A stretch of 64,000 nt of DNA. It comes from Defluviimonas aquaemixtae (GTDB lineage Bacteria; Pseudomonadota; Alphaproteobacteria; Rhodobacterales; Rhodobacteraceae). Positions within the stretch are counted from its first letter, which is position 1; each line of letters starts with the position of its first letter. A program made the position numbers and the translations under genes. The stretch covers positions 992,001 to 1,056,000 of the forward strand of contig NZ_OMOQ01000001.1 of assembly GCF_900302475.1 (NCBI RefSeq), read 5' to 3'. Below are positions 7,281 to 15,977 of this stretch, piece by piece. The notes beneath the pieces were generated by a model that searched no databases, had not been told where the DNA came from, and was given only the letters and a program-made list of their open reading frames with translations.

Positions 7281-9647
7281 ATGCCGAAAGATCAAGGCAT
7301 CGGCGCCAGCTCGAAGCGGCGCGAGGACGTGCGCTTCCTGACCGGGAAGGGTCGCTACACCGACGACATCAACCTGCGCGGCCAGGCCCATGCGGTCTTC
7401 GTCCGCTCGCAGGTCGCGCATGGCAAGATCAACAAGATAGGCACATCGGCGGCCGAGGGGATGCCCGGCGTCATCAAGATCTTCACATCGGCGGACTTCG
7501 CCGAGAAGGGTGGGGTGCCCTGCGGCTGGTGCGTCACCGACAAGAAGGGAAACCCGATGCTCGAGCCGAAGCACCCGATCCTCGCCGAGGGCAAGGTGCG
7601 TTATGTGGGCGACGCAGTGGCCTGCGTCATTGCAGAGACGCTCGATGAGGCGCGGGATGCGGCCGAGGCGGTCGATGTCGATATCGAGGAACTGCCGGCC
7701 GTCGTGGACATGAAGGCCGCCGTCGCCGGCGGCCCGCTCGTCCATGACGAGCTTGGATCGAACCTTTGTTATGACTGGGGCTTCATCGAGGACAACAAGG
7801 CCGCCGTCGACGAGGCATTCCAGAAGGCCGATCACGTCACCACGCTGGAGCTTGTAAACAACCGCCTGGTGCCGAACGCGATGGAGCCACGCTGCGCGGT
7901 GGGCGATTACAACAGCGCGACGGACGACTACACGCTCTACACGACCAGCCAGAACCCGCACGTGATCCGGCTTCTGATGGGGGCCTTCGTGCTCTCGATC
8001 CCCGAACACAAGCTGCGCGTCGTGGCGCCGGATGTCGGAGGCGGGTTTGGTTCGAAGATCTTCCACTATATCGAGGAGGCCTTCGTCACACATGCCGCCA
8101 AGGTCGTGGGCCGGCCGGTGAAGTGGACCGCGCAGCGGACGGAGAGCTTCCTGACAGACGCGCATGGCCGCGACCACGTGACGAAGATCGAACTCGCGCT
8201 CGACAAGGCGGGACATTTCCAGGCGATCCGGACCGAGACCTACGCCAACATGGGGGCCTATCTTTCCACCTTCGCGCCCTCGGTGCCGACCTATCTGCAC
8301 GGCACGCTGATGGCCGGGAACTACAAGACCCCGCATATCTACGTGAATGTGAAAGCGGTCTTCACCAATACGGTTCCCGTCGACGCCTACCGGGGCGCGG
8401 GTCGGCCCGAGGCGACCTTCCAGCTCGAGCGCGTTATCGACAAGGCGGCGCGCGAGATGGGGATCGACCCGGTGGAGATCCGGCGGAAGAACTTCGTCGG
8501 TGTGGACGAGTTTCCCTACCAAACGCCGGTCGCGGTGGCCTACGACACCGGCAACTACCAGGCGACGATGGACAAGCTCGAGAAGATCGCCGATCTCGCA
8601 GGGTTCGAGAAACGCCGCGAGGCGAGCGCCAAGAAGGGCCTGCTGCGCGGACTCGGCGTCAACTGCTATATCGAGGCCTGCGGCATCGCGCCCAGTAACC
8701 TCGTCGGCCAGCTCGGCGCGCGGGCGGGGCTGTACGAAAGCGCGACTGTGCGGGTGAACGCCACCGGCGGCGTCGTCGTCATGACCGGCAGCCACAGCCA
8801 CGGTCAGGGGCACGAGACGGCCTTTCCGCAGGTGATCTCCGAGATGATCGGCATACCCGAGAGCCAGGTCGAGATCGTCCACGGCGACACCGCGAACGCC
8901 CCGATGGGTATGGGCACCTACGGGTCGCGCTCACTGGCCGTCGGCGGCTCGGCGATGGTGAAGGCCGCGAACAAGATCATCGCGAAGGCGAAGAAGATCG
9001 CGGCGCATCTGATGGAAGCGTCGGAAGCCGACATCGAGTTGAAGGACGGGCAATTCACCGTCGCCGGCACCGACAAGTCGGTCGCCTGGGGTGATGTCTG
9101 CCTCGCCGCCTACGTGCCGCACAACTATCCGCTCGAGGAGCTTGAGCCGGGGCTGGAGGAGACGGCGTTCTACGATCCGTCGAACTTCACTTATCCCGCG
9201 GGCGCCTATGCCTGCGAGGTCGAGGTCGATCCGGAAACCGGCAAGGTGACGATCTCATCCTTCGCCGCCGCCGACGACTTCGGCAACATCGTCAACCCGA
9301 TGATCGTCGAGGGCCAGGTTCATGGCGGTCTTGCTCAGGGGATCGGGCAGGCGCTTCTGGAAAACGCTGTCTATGACGAAAACGGCCAGCTTCTGTCGGG
9401 CAGCTACATGGACTACGCCATGCCGCGGGCCGACGATGTGCCGCCTTTCGTCGTCGACCATAGCTGCCAGACGCCGTGCACGCACAATCCCTTGGGCGTG
9501 AAGGGCTGCGGCGAGGCGGGGGCCATCGGCTCGCCGCCGGCGGTGGTGAACGCGGTGATCGACGCGCTGAACCGCGGCGGCCACAAGGTGGATCACATCG
9601 ACATGCCGGTCTCGCCCTCGCGGGTCTGGCAGGCGATCAACGGCTGA
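7281..9647 (+). CDS. coxL: Molybdenum hydroxylase large subunit, form II CoxL-like
   Basis: A 788-residue molybdopterin-binding catalytic subunit of the xanthine oxidase family. The active-site loop reads AYRGAGR at residues 369-375. This is the form II signature, not the AYXCSFR loop of true CO dehydrogenase, so CO oxidation is doubtful and the substrate may be an aldehyde, purine or other N-heterocycle. The catalytic Glu region GCGEAGAIGSPPA lies close to the C-terminus. The start at 7281 follows GGAGGGG, 11 bases after coxS. The gene order G-S-L-M suggests a complete heterotrimer plus an anchor, but maturation genes (coxDEF) are absent here. Confidence 0.92.
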   Translation: MPKDQGIGASSKRREDVRFLTGKGRYTDDINLRGQAHAVFVRSQVAHGKINKIGTSAAEGMPGVIKIFTSADFAEKGGVPCGWCVTDKKGNPMLEPKHPILAEGKVRYVGDAVACVIAETLDEARDAAEAVDVDIEELPAVVDMKAAVAGGPLVHDELGSNLCYDWGFIEDNKAAVDEAFQKADHVTTLELVNNRLVPNAMEPRCAVGDYNSATDDYTLYTTSQNPHVIRLLMGAFVLSIPEHKLRVVAPDVGGGFGSKIFHYIEEAFVTHAAKVVGRPVKWTAQRTESFLTDAHGRDHVTKIELALDKAGHFQAIRTETYANMGAYLSTFAPSVPTYLHGTLMAGNYKTPHIYVNVKAVFTNTVPVDAYRGAGRPEATFQLERVIDKAAREMGIDPVEIRRKNFVGVDEFPYQTPVAVAYDTGNYQATMDKLEKIADLAGFEKRREASAKKGLLRGLGVNCYIEACGIAPSNLVGQLGARAGLYESATVRVNATGGVVVMTGSHSHGQGHETAFPQVISEMIGIPESQVEIVHGDTANAPMGMGTYGSRSLAVGGSAMVKAANKIIAKAKKIAAHLMEASEADIELKDGQFTVAGTDKSVAWGDVCLAAYVPHNYPLEELEPGLEETAFYDPSNFTYPAGAYACEVEVDPETGKVTISSFAAADDFGNIVNPMIVEGQVHGGLAQGIGQALLENAVYDENGQLLSGSYMDYAMPRADDVPPFVVDHSCQTPCTHNPLGVKGCGEAGAIGSPPAVVNAVIDALNRGGHKVDHIDMPVSPSRVWQAING

Positions 9648-9661
9648 AGGGAGGACAGGCC

Positions 9662-10447
9662 ATGCACAATTTCGATTTCGTGAAACCGTCCTCGGTGGCC
9701 GATGCGGTCTCGGCGCTGAAGGCCGAGGACGCCCAGGCGCTTGGCGGCGGGCAAACGCTGATACCAACGATGAAGCAGCGGCTGGCTGCGCCTGCGGTGC
9801 TCGTGAGTCTTACCGGCATCACCGAAATGAAGGGCGTGAAGCGCGCGGGCGACGCGGTGGAGATCGGCGGCGCGACGACCCATGCGGAAGTGGCGAAGGA
9901 GGCTGCGTCTCATTACCCCGCACTTGCTGCACTCGCCACGGGCATCGGCGACCCGGCGGTCCGCAACCGCGGCACGATCGGCGGTTCGCTCGCCAACAAC
10001 GACCCGGCGGCGGACTATCCGGCAGCGGCCCTGGCCTCGGGCGCGACTGTGGTGACGAACGCGCGCGAGATCGCGGCGGACGACTTCTTCCAGGGCCTGT
10101 TCTCGACGGCGTTGGAGGAAGGTGAGATCATCACAGCCGTGCGTTTCCCCATGCCCGAGAAGGCGGCCTATGCCAAGTTCGTGCAGCCCGCCTCGCGCTT
10201 CGCCCTGACCGGCGCGTTCGTCGCGAAATTCGCGTCGGGCGTCCAGGTGGCGATCACCGGCGCGGGCGAGGACGGGGTCTTCCGCTGGTCGGAGGCCGAA
10301 CAGGCGCTGTCGCAGAATTTCTCGGCGGATGCGGTCGCTGGCCTCGCCGTTCCGGAGGACGGCATGATCGGCGACATCCACGGCACGCCGGCCTATCGCG
10401 CGAACCTCGTCAGGGTCATGACGCAGCGCGCGGTCCGGACCGCCTGA
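9662..10447 (+). CDS. coxM: Molybdenum hydroxylase FAD-binding medium subunit
   Basis: A 261-residue FAD subunit with the two flavin loops of the CoxM/XdhB family: ALGGGQTLIP near residue 31 and TIGGSLANNDPAADYP near residue 110. A short C-terminal CO_deh_flav_C-type domain follows. It starts 14 bases after coxL with an AGGGAGG site, and closes the operon. It would pass electrons from the iron-sulfur subunit to a quinone or other acceptor. Confidence 0.92.
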   Translation: MHNFDFVKPSSVADAVSALKAEDAQALGGGQTLIPTMKQRLAAPAVLVSLTGITEMKGVKRAGDAVEIGGATTHAEVAKEAASHYPALAALATGIGDPAVRNRGTIGGSLANNDPAADYPAAALASGATVVTNAREIAADDFFQGLFSTALEEGEIITAVRFPMPEKAAYAKFVQPASRFALTGAFVAKFASGVQVAITGAGEDGVFRWSEAEQALSQNFSADAVAGLAVPEDGMIGDIHGTPAYRANLVRVMTQRAVRTA

Positions 10448-10830
10448 CCGCGAATTGGACTAACGAGAGTAGCCTCCAGACGACCCAGCGCGTTGCAGCA
10501 AATAGTGCAGTTCGAGACGAGGTCGACACCAGCCCGAGAGCGGTTTGCGGGGAATATCTCCCGAAGATTTCTTCGGGAACGCTGGTGTGAAATGCACCAC
10601 GCTTGCCCGTCGGCGACGGTTGCTGTGCGCAACGAATCGGGCGTTCGCTGCAGCGGCTCGTATGCTGCTCCAGCATCGAGATCATCCAAGCGATTGGGGG
10701 GAAAGAAGGCTTTCGCTGCGTTGTGCGCCAAAGACTTCAGCTTGGGCGGGCTAAAACTTATTGTTGCGCGTTTCGGGCAGATCTCATGGCGATCTTCCGC
10801 CGCGACGCGCGCGTTATCCGCGCCGGCTCA
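10448..10830. other. Gene-free stretch after coxM
   Basis: Nothing here resembles a known protein in any frame. A perfect short hairpin, CCCGAAGATTTCTTCGGG at 10560-10577, lacks a following T-run. It may be a weak transcription end for coxGSLM or chance. Confidence 0.35.
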
Positions 10831-11580
10831 TCAAGCATCCTCGCGGCACGCCTCCTTCAACACTGCGTATATTCTGGCGACCTCTTCCTGCACGTGGTCG
10901 GCGAGGCCGCGTGCCTCTTCTTCCTTAAGTCCCGTTGTCGGAATCGGCGTCCCGAAACGCACTCGGATTCGACCGGATCGCGCGCGGATGGAGCCTAGTG
11001 GCAACGCGTGATGCCCACCGTGAAACACCACTGGGATCAAGGGCGCCTGCGCCCTTATCGCGATCAGGCTCGCACCGACCTTGAACCTTCCAATCCCGTC
11101 CCGCCCGTAAAGACGACCCTCCCCACCCCATGCGAGCCGCTCTCCTCGCCTCACGGCTGCGACCATACGTTTCAGCAACCGCTCAGTGGCCAGTCGATTT
11201 CCCCTTGGAACCATCTCGATCGCCGCCTTTCGTGCTGCTGATCGTCCAAACGGAAGATACGCATAGATGTCAGCTGCCGCTGCGCGGTCGACATGAGGCC
11301 ACATTGACACGCCAAAAGCGGCGACATCGATGAACGACGTTTCGTTATAGCAAAGGATGCAACCCCTGCCGGATTCGGGGAGAGGGCCGTCCAAGGTTAC
11401 GCTGACCCGGCAGGTATCGAGGAATCGGGCGAAATGAGCTGCAATCAATGCTCGTGCGTGCTGCTTATCCTTCGCCCTCAGTGCCACGTTTGCGTTGACG
11501 ATGGGGGCGCCGATCAACCAACGCAATGACGCACGTCCACCGCGCCAAGTCTCTGCCATCGGTCGCATCTGCCAATTCAT
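10831..11580 (-). CDS. Lysophospholipid acyltransferase homologue with altered active site
   Basis: About 249 residues of the PlsC/LPLAT family. The acyltransferase blocks are visible, but block I reads NETSFID where active enzymes have NHxSxxD, so the catalytic His is replaced by Glu. Block III is GGEGRLYGRDG in place of the usual PEGTRS, followed by FKVGASLIA and a block IV-like APLIPVV. ATG at 11580 is chosen because sequence upstream in the same frame shows no family similarity, though the ribosome binding site there is poor. It is transcribed away from soxR. With the His missing it may bind lipids without acyl transfer or use another mechanism. Confidence 0.7.
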   Translation of the reverse strand: MNWQMRPMAETWRGGRASLRWLIGAPIVNANVALRAKDKQHARALIAAHFARFLDTCRVSVTLDGPLPESGRGCILCYNETSFIDVAAFGVSMWPHVDRAAAADIYAYLPFGRSAARKAAIEMVPRGNRLATERLLKRMVAAVRRGERLAWGGEGRLYGRDGIGRFKVGASLIAIRAQAPLIPVVFHGGHHALPLGSIRARSGRIRVRFGTPIPTTGLKEEEARGLADHVQEEVARIYAVLKEACREDA

Positions 11581-11918
11581 CTGATGGATATCTTCGTCCG
11601 ACGGAACCCTTGGCAATGATATCTTTTGGTCGACAGTCAGTCCATCAGACGACGCGACCGAAATGCTGCGTGCGCCGCCCTGCTGGGTATTTCCGAACGT
11701 CCGGTCTGGCGAGGCCGCACTGCTGCGATTGCAGGATTCTGCGTTTGCAAACGGAGTGGTCGGGCTCGACGCGGAAGTCGGCCAGAACAATCCGAGCCGC
11801 CGCCAGGCTGCACCATTTACCGCAAATGGCTGGCCAGCCGCCCGGGGGCTTGTTTCTTGGCGGGTTTGACCGCACCCAAACCTCAACTAACATTGAGGTG
11901 TTCGACAGGAGGGCGGTC
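11581..11918. other. Intergenic region between acyltransferase and soxR
   Basis: Divergent promoter region holding the SoxR box next to soxR. The leftward acyltransferase frame stays open to 11886, but that extension has no recognisable protein similarity. No other gene was seen. Confidence 0.4.
11881..11898. promoter_or_regulatory. SoxR box
   Basis: CCTCAACTAACATTGAGG is an 18-base sequence with perfect CCTCAA/TTGAGG arms and the same architecture as the enteric SoxR box (CCTCAAGTTAACTTGAGG). It lies 20 bases upstream of the soxR ATG, so SoxR probably controls its own gene. SoxR boxes normally sit in the spacer between the -35 and -10 elements. Confidence 0.8.
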
Positions 11919-12371
11919 ATGGAGCGTGAATTGTCGATCGGGGCGCTTGCGCGGCGTACGGGGCTAAGCGTTTCCGCGATCCGTTTCTACGAAGAGAGGC
12001 GATTGGTCAGGCCCAGCCGCAATTCGGGCGGCCAGCGACGCTTCGCGCGGTCGGACATCAGGCGCCTGTCATTCGTGATGATCGCCCAGCGGCTCGGCTA
12101 CACGATCACCGAGATCGCGGCGCGGCTGAGCGAACTGCCCGAAAGCCGGACGCCTGATGCCGAGGACTGGCGGCGGTTGGCCGAAGGATTCCGCGCCGAG
12201 CTCGATCAACGGATCGCGCTTCTTGAAAGCTTCCGCGACCGGCTCGACGGGTGCATCGGATGCGGCTGCCTGTCACTGAAGACCTGCGCGTTCCACAATC
12301 CCGATGACCAGGCCGCAGCGAACGGGGCCGGGCCGCGCTATCTGTTGGGGGACAACCCCGTTCAGCCGTGA
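11919..12371 (+). CDS. soxR: Redox-sensing MerR-family regulator SoxR
   Basis: A 150-residue MerR-family activator. The N-terminal winged helix contains [20 protein letters not shown], followed by a dimerisation helix. The [2Fe-2S] ligands CIGCGC and the downstream Cys (residues 112, 115, 117 and 123, spacing CX2CXCX5C) match SoxR exactly. It senses superoxide or redox-cycling compounds by oxidation of the cluster. The AGGAGG site is at 11907-11912. It overlaps the end of the convergent flavin reductase gene by ten bases. Confidence 0.95.
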   Translation: MERELSIGALARRTGLSVSAIRFYEERRLVRPSRNSGGQRRFARSDIRRLSFVMIAQRLGYTITEIAARLSELPESRTPDAEDWRRLAEGFRAELDQRIALLESFRDRLDGCIGCGCLSLKTCAFHNPDDQAAANGAGPRYLLGDNPVQP

Positions 12372-12856
12372 TGCAGGAAATCGCCGTAGCGGCCATGCCA
12401 GAAGAGAAGCGGCTCGCCCTCGCCGAGGCTCGCGCGCAGGACGCGGCCCACGAGGATCGCGTGGTCGCCGCCGTCATGGTCGGCGTGAGCCGCACAGTCG
12501 AACCGCGCGAGGCAGCCCGGAAGAGCCGGCAACCCCTCGGGTGTCGTCGTATTGAATAGGCCGCTGAAATCTTCGCCTGAGCCTGCAAAGCGGCGGCAAA
12601 GCGCGAGCTGGTCGGCAGCGAGCACGTGGATCGCGAAATAGCGGGCGCGGACAAAGGCGTCGAACCGCGCCGAGGTTCGGGCCGGACACCAAAGCACGAG
12701 GGGAGGGTCGAGCGACACTGAGGTGAAGCTGTTTGCCGTCATTCCGACCGGACCGCGTTCACCCAATGCAGTCACGACCGTCACGCCGGTCGCGTAGCGC
12801 CCGAGGGCCGTACGAAAATCGCGCGGGTCGGACGTATAGGGTGTGATTTCGGGCAT
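12362..12856 (-). CDS. Flavin reductase family protein
   Basis: A 164-residue FMN-binding split-barrel flavin reductase (HpaC/DIM6-like). The N-terminal [16 protein letters not shown], the [18 protein letters not shown] block and the late [13 protein letters not shown] segment are family hallmarks. Such enzymes reduce free flavin with NAD(P)H for a partner monooxygenase, but none is encoded nearby. ATG 12856 is used; an upstream extension to 13003 has no family similarity. Being convergent with soxR, it could be part of a redox response, but no SoxR box lies before it. Confidence 0.88.
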   Translation of the reverse strand: MPEITPYTSDPRDFRTALGRYATGVTVVTALGERGPVGMTANSFTSVSLDPPLVLWCPARTSARFDAFVRARYFAIHVLAADQLALCRRFAGSGEDFSGLFNTTTPEGLPALPGCLARFDCAAHADHDGGDHAILVGRVLRASLGEGEPLLFWHGRYGDFLHHG

Positions 12857-12974
12857 TCTAATGTCCTGTCGGTCGCGTCGGGCGCGCAAGCGCCTCCGAT
12901 GCCGGACAGGAAAATCACATTCGGCCGCCATTGGCCAGCCGGACGGGGCCGCCGCGGGCCCCTTGGAACGCGCT

Positions 12975-13124
12975 TCAGCCTTCCTCTTCGCCGGTATCGA
13001 CAAGCCAGCCGCCGGGACCGGCGACGCTGTCGGGCAGGCCGAGGATCATCAGTTCTCTCAGAAGAAGGCAGGCCAGCAGGCTCGCAGCAATCTCATCGAA
13101 CGAAATCTGAGTCAGAAAATGCAT
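12975..13124 (-). CDS. Small hypothetical protein
   Basis: A 49-residue frame starting [20 protein letters not shown] behind a well-placed CGGAG ribosome binding site. Residues 10-28 are hydrophobic but interrupted by charges, so it could be an amphipathic or short membrane helix. The C-terminus ends in an acidic DTGEEEG. No homologue is recognised. The ribosome binding site and sensible start favour a real gene. Confidence 0.45.
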   Translation of the reverse strand: MHFLTQISFDEIAASLLACLLLRELMILGLPDSVAGPGGWLVDTGEEEG

Positions 13125-13362
13125 TGGTTGCTCCGTAACTGGTCTGGTTGGCACCATTGCGTTCAATCCGGGCGCGAATGGGGCACAGTCCGGGCAATTC
13201 GCGGATCATTCCGCGGCGCATTGTGTTTGCGGCACAACTCCGCCGTGAAGATCTGGCGGGCGTAGGAGCTCGGCCTTGTGGATTGCGGGTGCGGGCATTA
13301 TGTCGCGCCCACTAGCTTGAGTATCCTGGGCCCGGTCCCGCCAGTAGGAAAGCGTGCACAGC

Positions 13363-14403
13363 ATGACCACCGCCCTCCACTATTTCCGCTGGGCCTTCCT
13401 CTTCACGGCTCTTGGACTGGTGGTGGCGTTCTGGCTCGGGTGGGGGTACTCCAACAGCCTCGGCGGGGCGCTCAGTTTCTTCCTGATCGGCGTGGTGCTC
13501 GCGGTTCTCGAGATTTCGCTGTCATTCGACAACGCCATCGTGAACGCGAACAAACTCAAGGAGATGGATCCGGTCTGGCAGCACCGGTTCCTGACCTGGG
13601 GCATCATCATCGCGGTCTTCGGGATGCGGATCGTCTTTCCGCTGCTCATCGTGGTGGCGGCCGCGCGGATCGGCCCACTCGAGGCCATAAGTCTCGCCGC
13701 GCTGCGCCCGAACGAATACGCGCGGATTATCGCGGATGCGCATGTATCTATCGCGGCCTTCGGCGGAACCTTCCTGATGATGGTCGCGCTCACCTACTTC
13801 ATCGACGAGGGCAAGGAGGTCGACTGGATCCGGTCGCTCGAATGTCAGCTCAGGCGCTGCGCCTCGGTTCGCGGGCTCGAGATTGCATTCGTCCTCGCCG
13901 TCATTCTGATCTTTGCAGCAGTCATACCGGGCCATGAAAGCGGGCGCTTCCTGTTCGCCGCGATCGGAGGCCTGCTGACCTTCCTTGGTGTCGAAGTGCT
14001 GGGCCACATCCTCGATTCGCGACAGCAAGCGGTGGGCGCGGTCGCCCGTGGCGGGCTTGGTGCTTTCCTCTATCTCGAAGTGCTCGACGCCTCGTTCAGT
14101 TTCGACGGCGTGATCGGTGCCTTCGCGCTGACGCACAACCTCTTCCTCATCGCGATCGGCCTCGGCATCGGGGCGATGTACGTGCGTTCGATGACGATCA
14201 TGCTCGTGGAACGCAAGACGCTGGCCGAGTTCCGCTATCTCGAGCACGGGGCATTCTATTCGATCCTCGTCCTTTCGGGGATCATGTTCGCCCAGACGCT
14301 CTGGCATATCCCCGAACTTGTCACTGGGGTGCTGGGCGCGACCTTCATCGGCCTCGCGCTGGTCTCCTCGATCCTGCACAACCGTCGTCACCGCTCCGCC
14401 TGA
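13363..14403 (+). CDS. DUF475 / TerC-like integral membrane protein
   Basis: A 346-residue polytopic protein with about nine hydrophobic helices. The duplicated acidic motif typical of the TerC/YkoY superfamily is present as EISLSFDNAIVNA in the first half and EVLDASFSFDGVIGAF in the second. Relatives are linked to metal ion (often manganese) export or tellurite resistance, but this member's substrate is unknown. A GTG at 13354 is an alternative start. No associated ter genes are present. Confidence 0.88.
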   Translation: MTTALHYFRWAFLFTALGLVVAFWLGWGYSNSLGGALSFFLIGVVLAVLEISLSFDNAIVNANKLKEMDPVWQHRFLTWGIIIAVFGMRIVFPLLIVVAAARIGPLEAISLAALRPNEYARIIADAHVSIAAFGGTFLMMVALTYFIDEGKEVDWIRSLECQLRRCASVRGLEIAFVLAVILIFAAVIPGHESGRFLFAAIGGLLTFLGVEVLGHILDSRQQAVGAVARGGLGAFLYLEVLDASFSFDGVIGAFALTHNLFLIAIGLGIGAMYVRSMTIMLVERKTLAEFRYLEHGAFYSILVLSGIMFAQTLWHIPELVTGVLGATFIGLALVSSILHNRRHRSA

Positions 14404-14459
14404 GGAGTCGACTTGGCGGCATCTTGCCCCGGCTCGTCGGTCGCCCGCGTGTCCGCGGC

Positions 14460-14897
14460 TCAGCCCGCCAGAAGCCGCGCGGCGCGCTGCACGGCGAAGG
14501 CGTAGCCCTGCACACCGGCCCCCGCGATCACCGCATCGGCACGGGAAGAGACATAGGAATGGTGGCGGAACGCCTCCCGCCGGTGGATGTTGGAGATATG
14601 GACCTCGATCACCGGCCCCTCGAAGGCGCCGAGCGCGTCTAGGATCGCGATCGAGGTGTGGCTGAACGCGCCGGGATTGATGACAATCGCGGCCGCCTCG
14701 ACCCGCGCGGCCTGGATCCAGTCGATGAGCTCGTATTCCCGGTTCGACTGCCGGCACGTGACGGCGAACCCATCCGCTTTCGCGGTCTCAGCGCAGAGCG
14801 CCTCGACATCGGCGAGAGTCTCGGACCCGTAGATCGCGGGTTCGCGCTGGCCGAGAAGGTTGAGATTCGGTCCGTTCAGAACGAGGATCGTCTGCAT
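14460..14897 (-). CDS. aroQ: 3-dehydroquinate dehydratase, type II
   Basis: A 145-residue type II dehydroquinase that converts 3-dehydroquinate to 3-dehydroshikimate. The family motifs are clear: [17 protein letters not shown] at the N-terminus, [12 protein letters not shown] (lid), [13 protein letters not shown] and [18 protein letters not shown] start 12 bases upstream (14909) is also possible; the family usually begins at the chosen Met. It stands alone. Confidence 0.95.
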   Translation of the reverse strand: MQTILVLNGPNLNLLGQREPAIYGSETLADVEALCAETAKADGFAVTCRQSNREYELIDWIQAARVEAAAIVINPGAFSHTSIAILDALGAFEGPVIEVHISNIHRREAFRHHSYVSSRADAVIAGAGVQGYAFAVQRAARLLAG

Positions 14898-15134
14898 TGT
14901 GGGGCTCATGAGGTCGCAAAGGTCGCGCGATCATGGGCGAAAGGCAGGCGGCCCGCAACGCCCCTGGCGCGGCCCGCCCTCGAAGCGGAATGGCTGTTGC
15001 CGCGCCGCCGCGCCGGCCGATTGTCAAAATAGCCAAGTCAATCCTTCAGAGAATCCCGTACGCGAATTGGGTTGGCACCGTCGGCGCGGCGGAGTTTCAT
15101 GGTCGGGACTTGGACCGGCCAGGAAACTCAAGCG

Positions 15135-15977
15135 ATGACGAAGCGCACCTACTACGCCCCCGAGGGCGGTCTGCCGCCGCAGACGCAGCTTCTGACCGAC
15201 CGGGCGATGTTCACCGACGCCTATGCGGTGATCCCCAAGGGCACGATGAGCGATATCGTCACAAGCTTCCTGCCGTTCTGGGAGGGCGCGCGGTTCTGGA
15301 TCCTGTCACGGCCGCTCTCGGGTTTCGCCGAGACGTTTTCGCAGTATGTCGCCGAGGTTCAGCCCGGCGGCGGCAGCGACCGGCCCGAGACCGAGAAGGG
15401 CGTCGAGGCGGTGCTGTTCGTCGTTGACGGACGCGTCTCGATCACGATCGGTGGCGCGACGCACGAGATGGAGGCAGGTGGCTACGCCTACATCCCGCCG
15501 GGCGCGGAATGGCGGCTTCGCAACCGCTCGGACGGTGTGGCGCGGTTCCACTGGATTCGAAAGGCCTACCGGTCGGTGGAGGGGCTGGACGCGCCCGATG
15601 CGGTCGTCACGAACGAGAACGACGTCGCGCCTACGCCGATGCCTGACACCGACGGGGCGTGGGCAACGACGCGTTTCGTCGATCCGGCCGATCTGCGCCA
15701 CGACATGCACGTCACCATCGTGACGTTCCAGCCCGGCGGGGTCATTCCCTTTGCCGAAACCCATGTGATGGAGCACGGCCTTTACGTCCTTGAAGGCAAG
15801 GCAGTCTACCGTCTCAATCAGGACTGGGTCGAGGTCGAGGCGGGTGACTACATGTGGCTCCGCGCCTTCTGCCCGCAGGCGTGCTACGCGGGCGGGCCCG
15901 GTCCATTCCGCTACCTGCTCTATAAGGACGTGAACCGGCACATGCCGTTCCCCGCGCTGCGCGCGCCGAAAGGGTGA
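15135..15977 (+). CDS. (S)-ureidoglycine aminohydrolase-like bicupin
   Basis: A 280-residue bicupin of the UGHY/AllE family, which converts ureidoglycine to ureidoglycolate and ammonia in purine degradation. The first cupin (about residues 75-150) has GGRSDRPE-like and PPGAEW elements. The second (about 190-260) carries the metal and substrate-binding FAETHVMEHGLYVLEGKAVY. The C-terminus YLLYKDVNRH is typical. The stop codon abuts the convergent bhcR stop with no gap. Starts upstream at 15072 and 15099 are possible. Its position places allantoin breakdown directly beside glyoxylate assimilation. Confidence 0.88.
   Translation: MTKRTYYAPEGGLPPQTQLLTDRAMFTDAYAVIPKGTMSDIVTSFLPFWEGARFWILSRPLSGFAETFSQYVAEVQPGGGSDRPETEKGVEAVLFVVDGRVSITIGGATHEMEAGGYAYIPPGAEWRLRNRSDGVARFHWIRKAYRSVEGLDAPDAVVTNENDVAPTPMPDTDGAWATTRFVDPADLRHDMHVTIVTFQPGGVIPFAETHVMEHGLYVLEGKAVYRLNQDWVEVEAGDYMWLRAFCPQACYAGGPGPFRYLLYKDVNRHMPFPALRAPKG

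Noticed and set aside
6915..9647. True CO dehydrogenase
   Set aside because: The AYXCSFR active-site loop is absent; AYRGAGR is present instead.
13278..13937. A 219-codon plus-strand open frame
   Set aside because: It is a shadow of the DUF475 gene in another frame, with a disordered Arg-rich composition.
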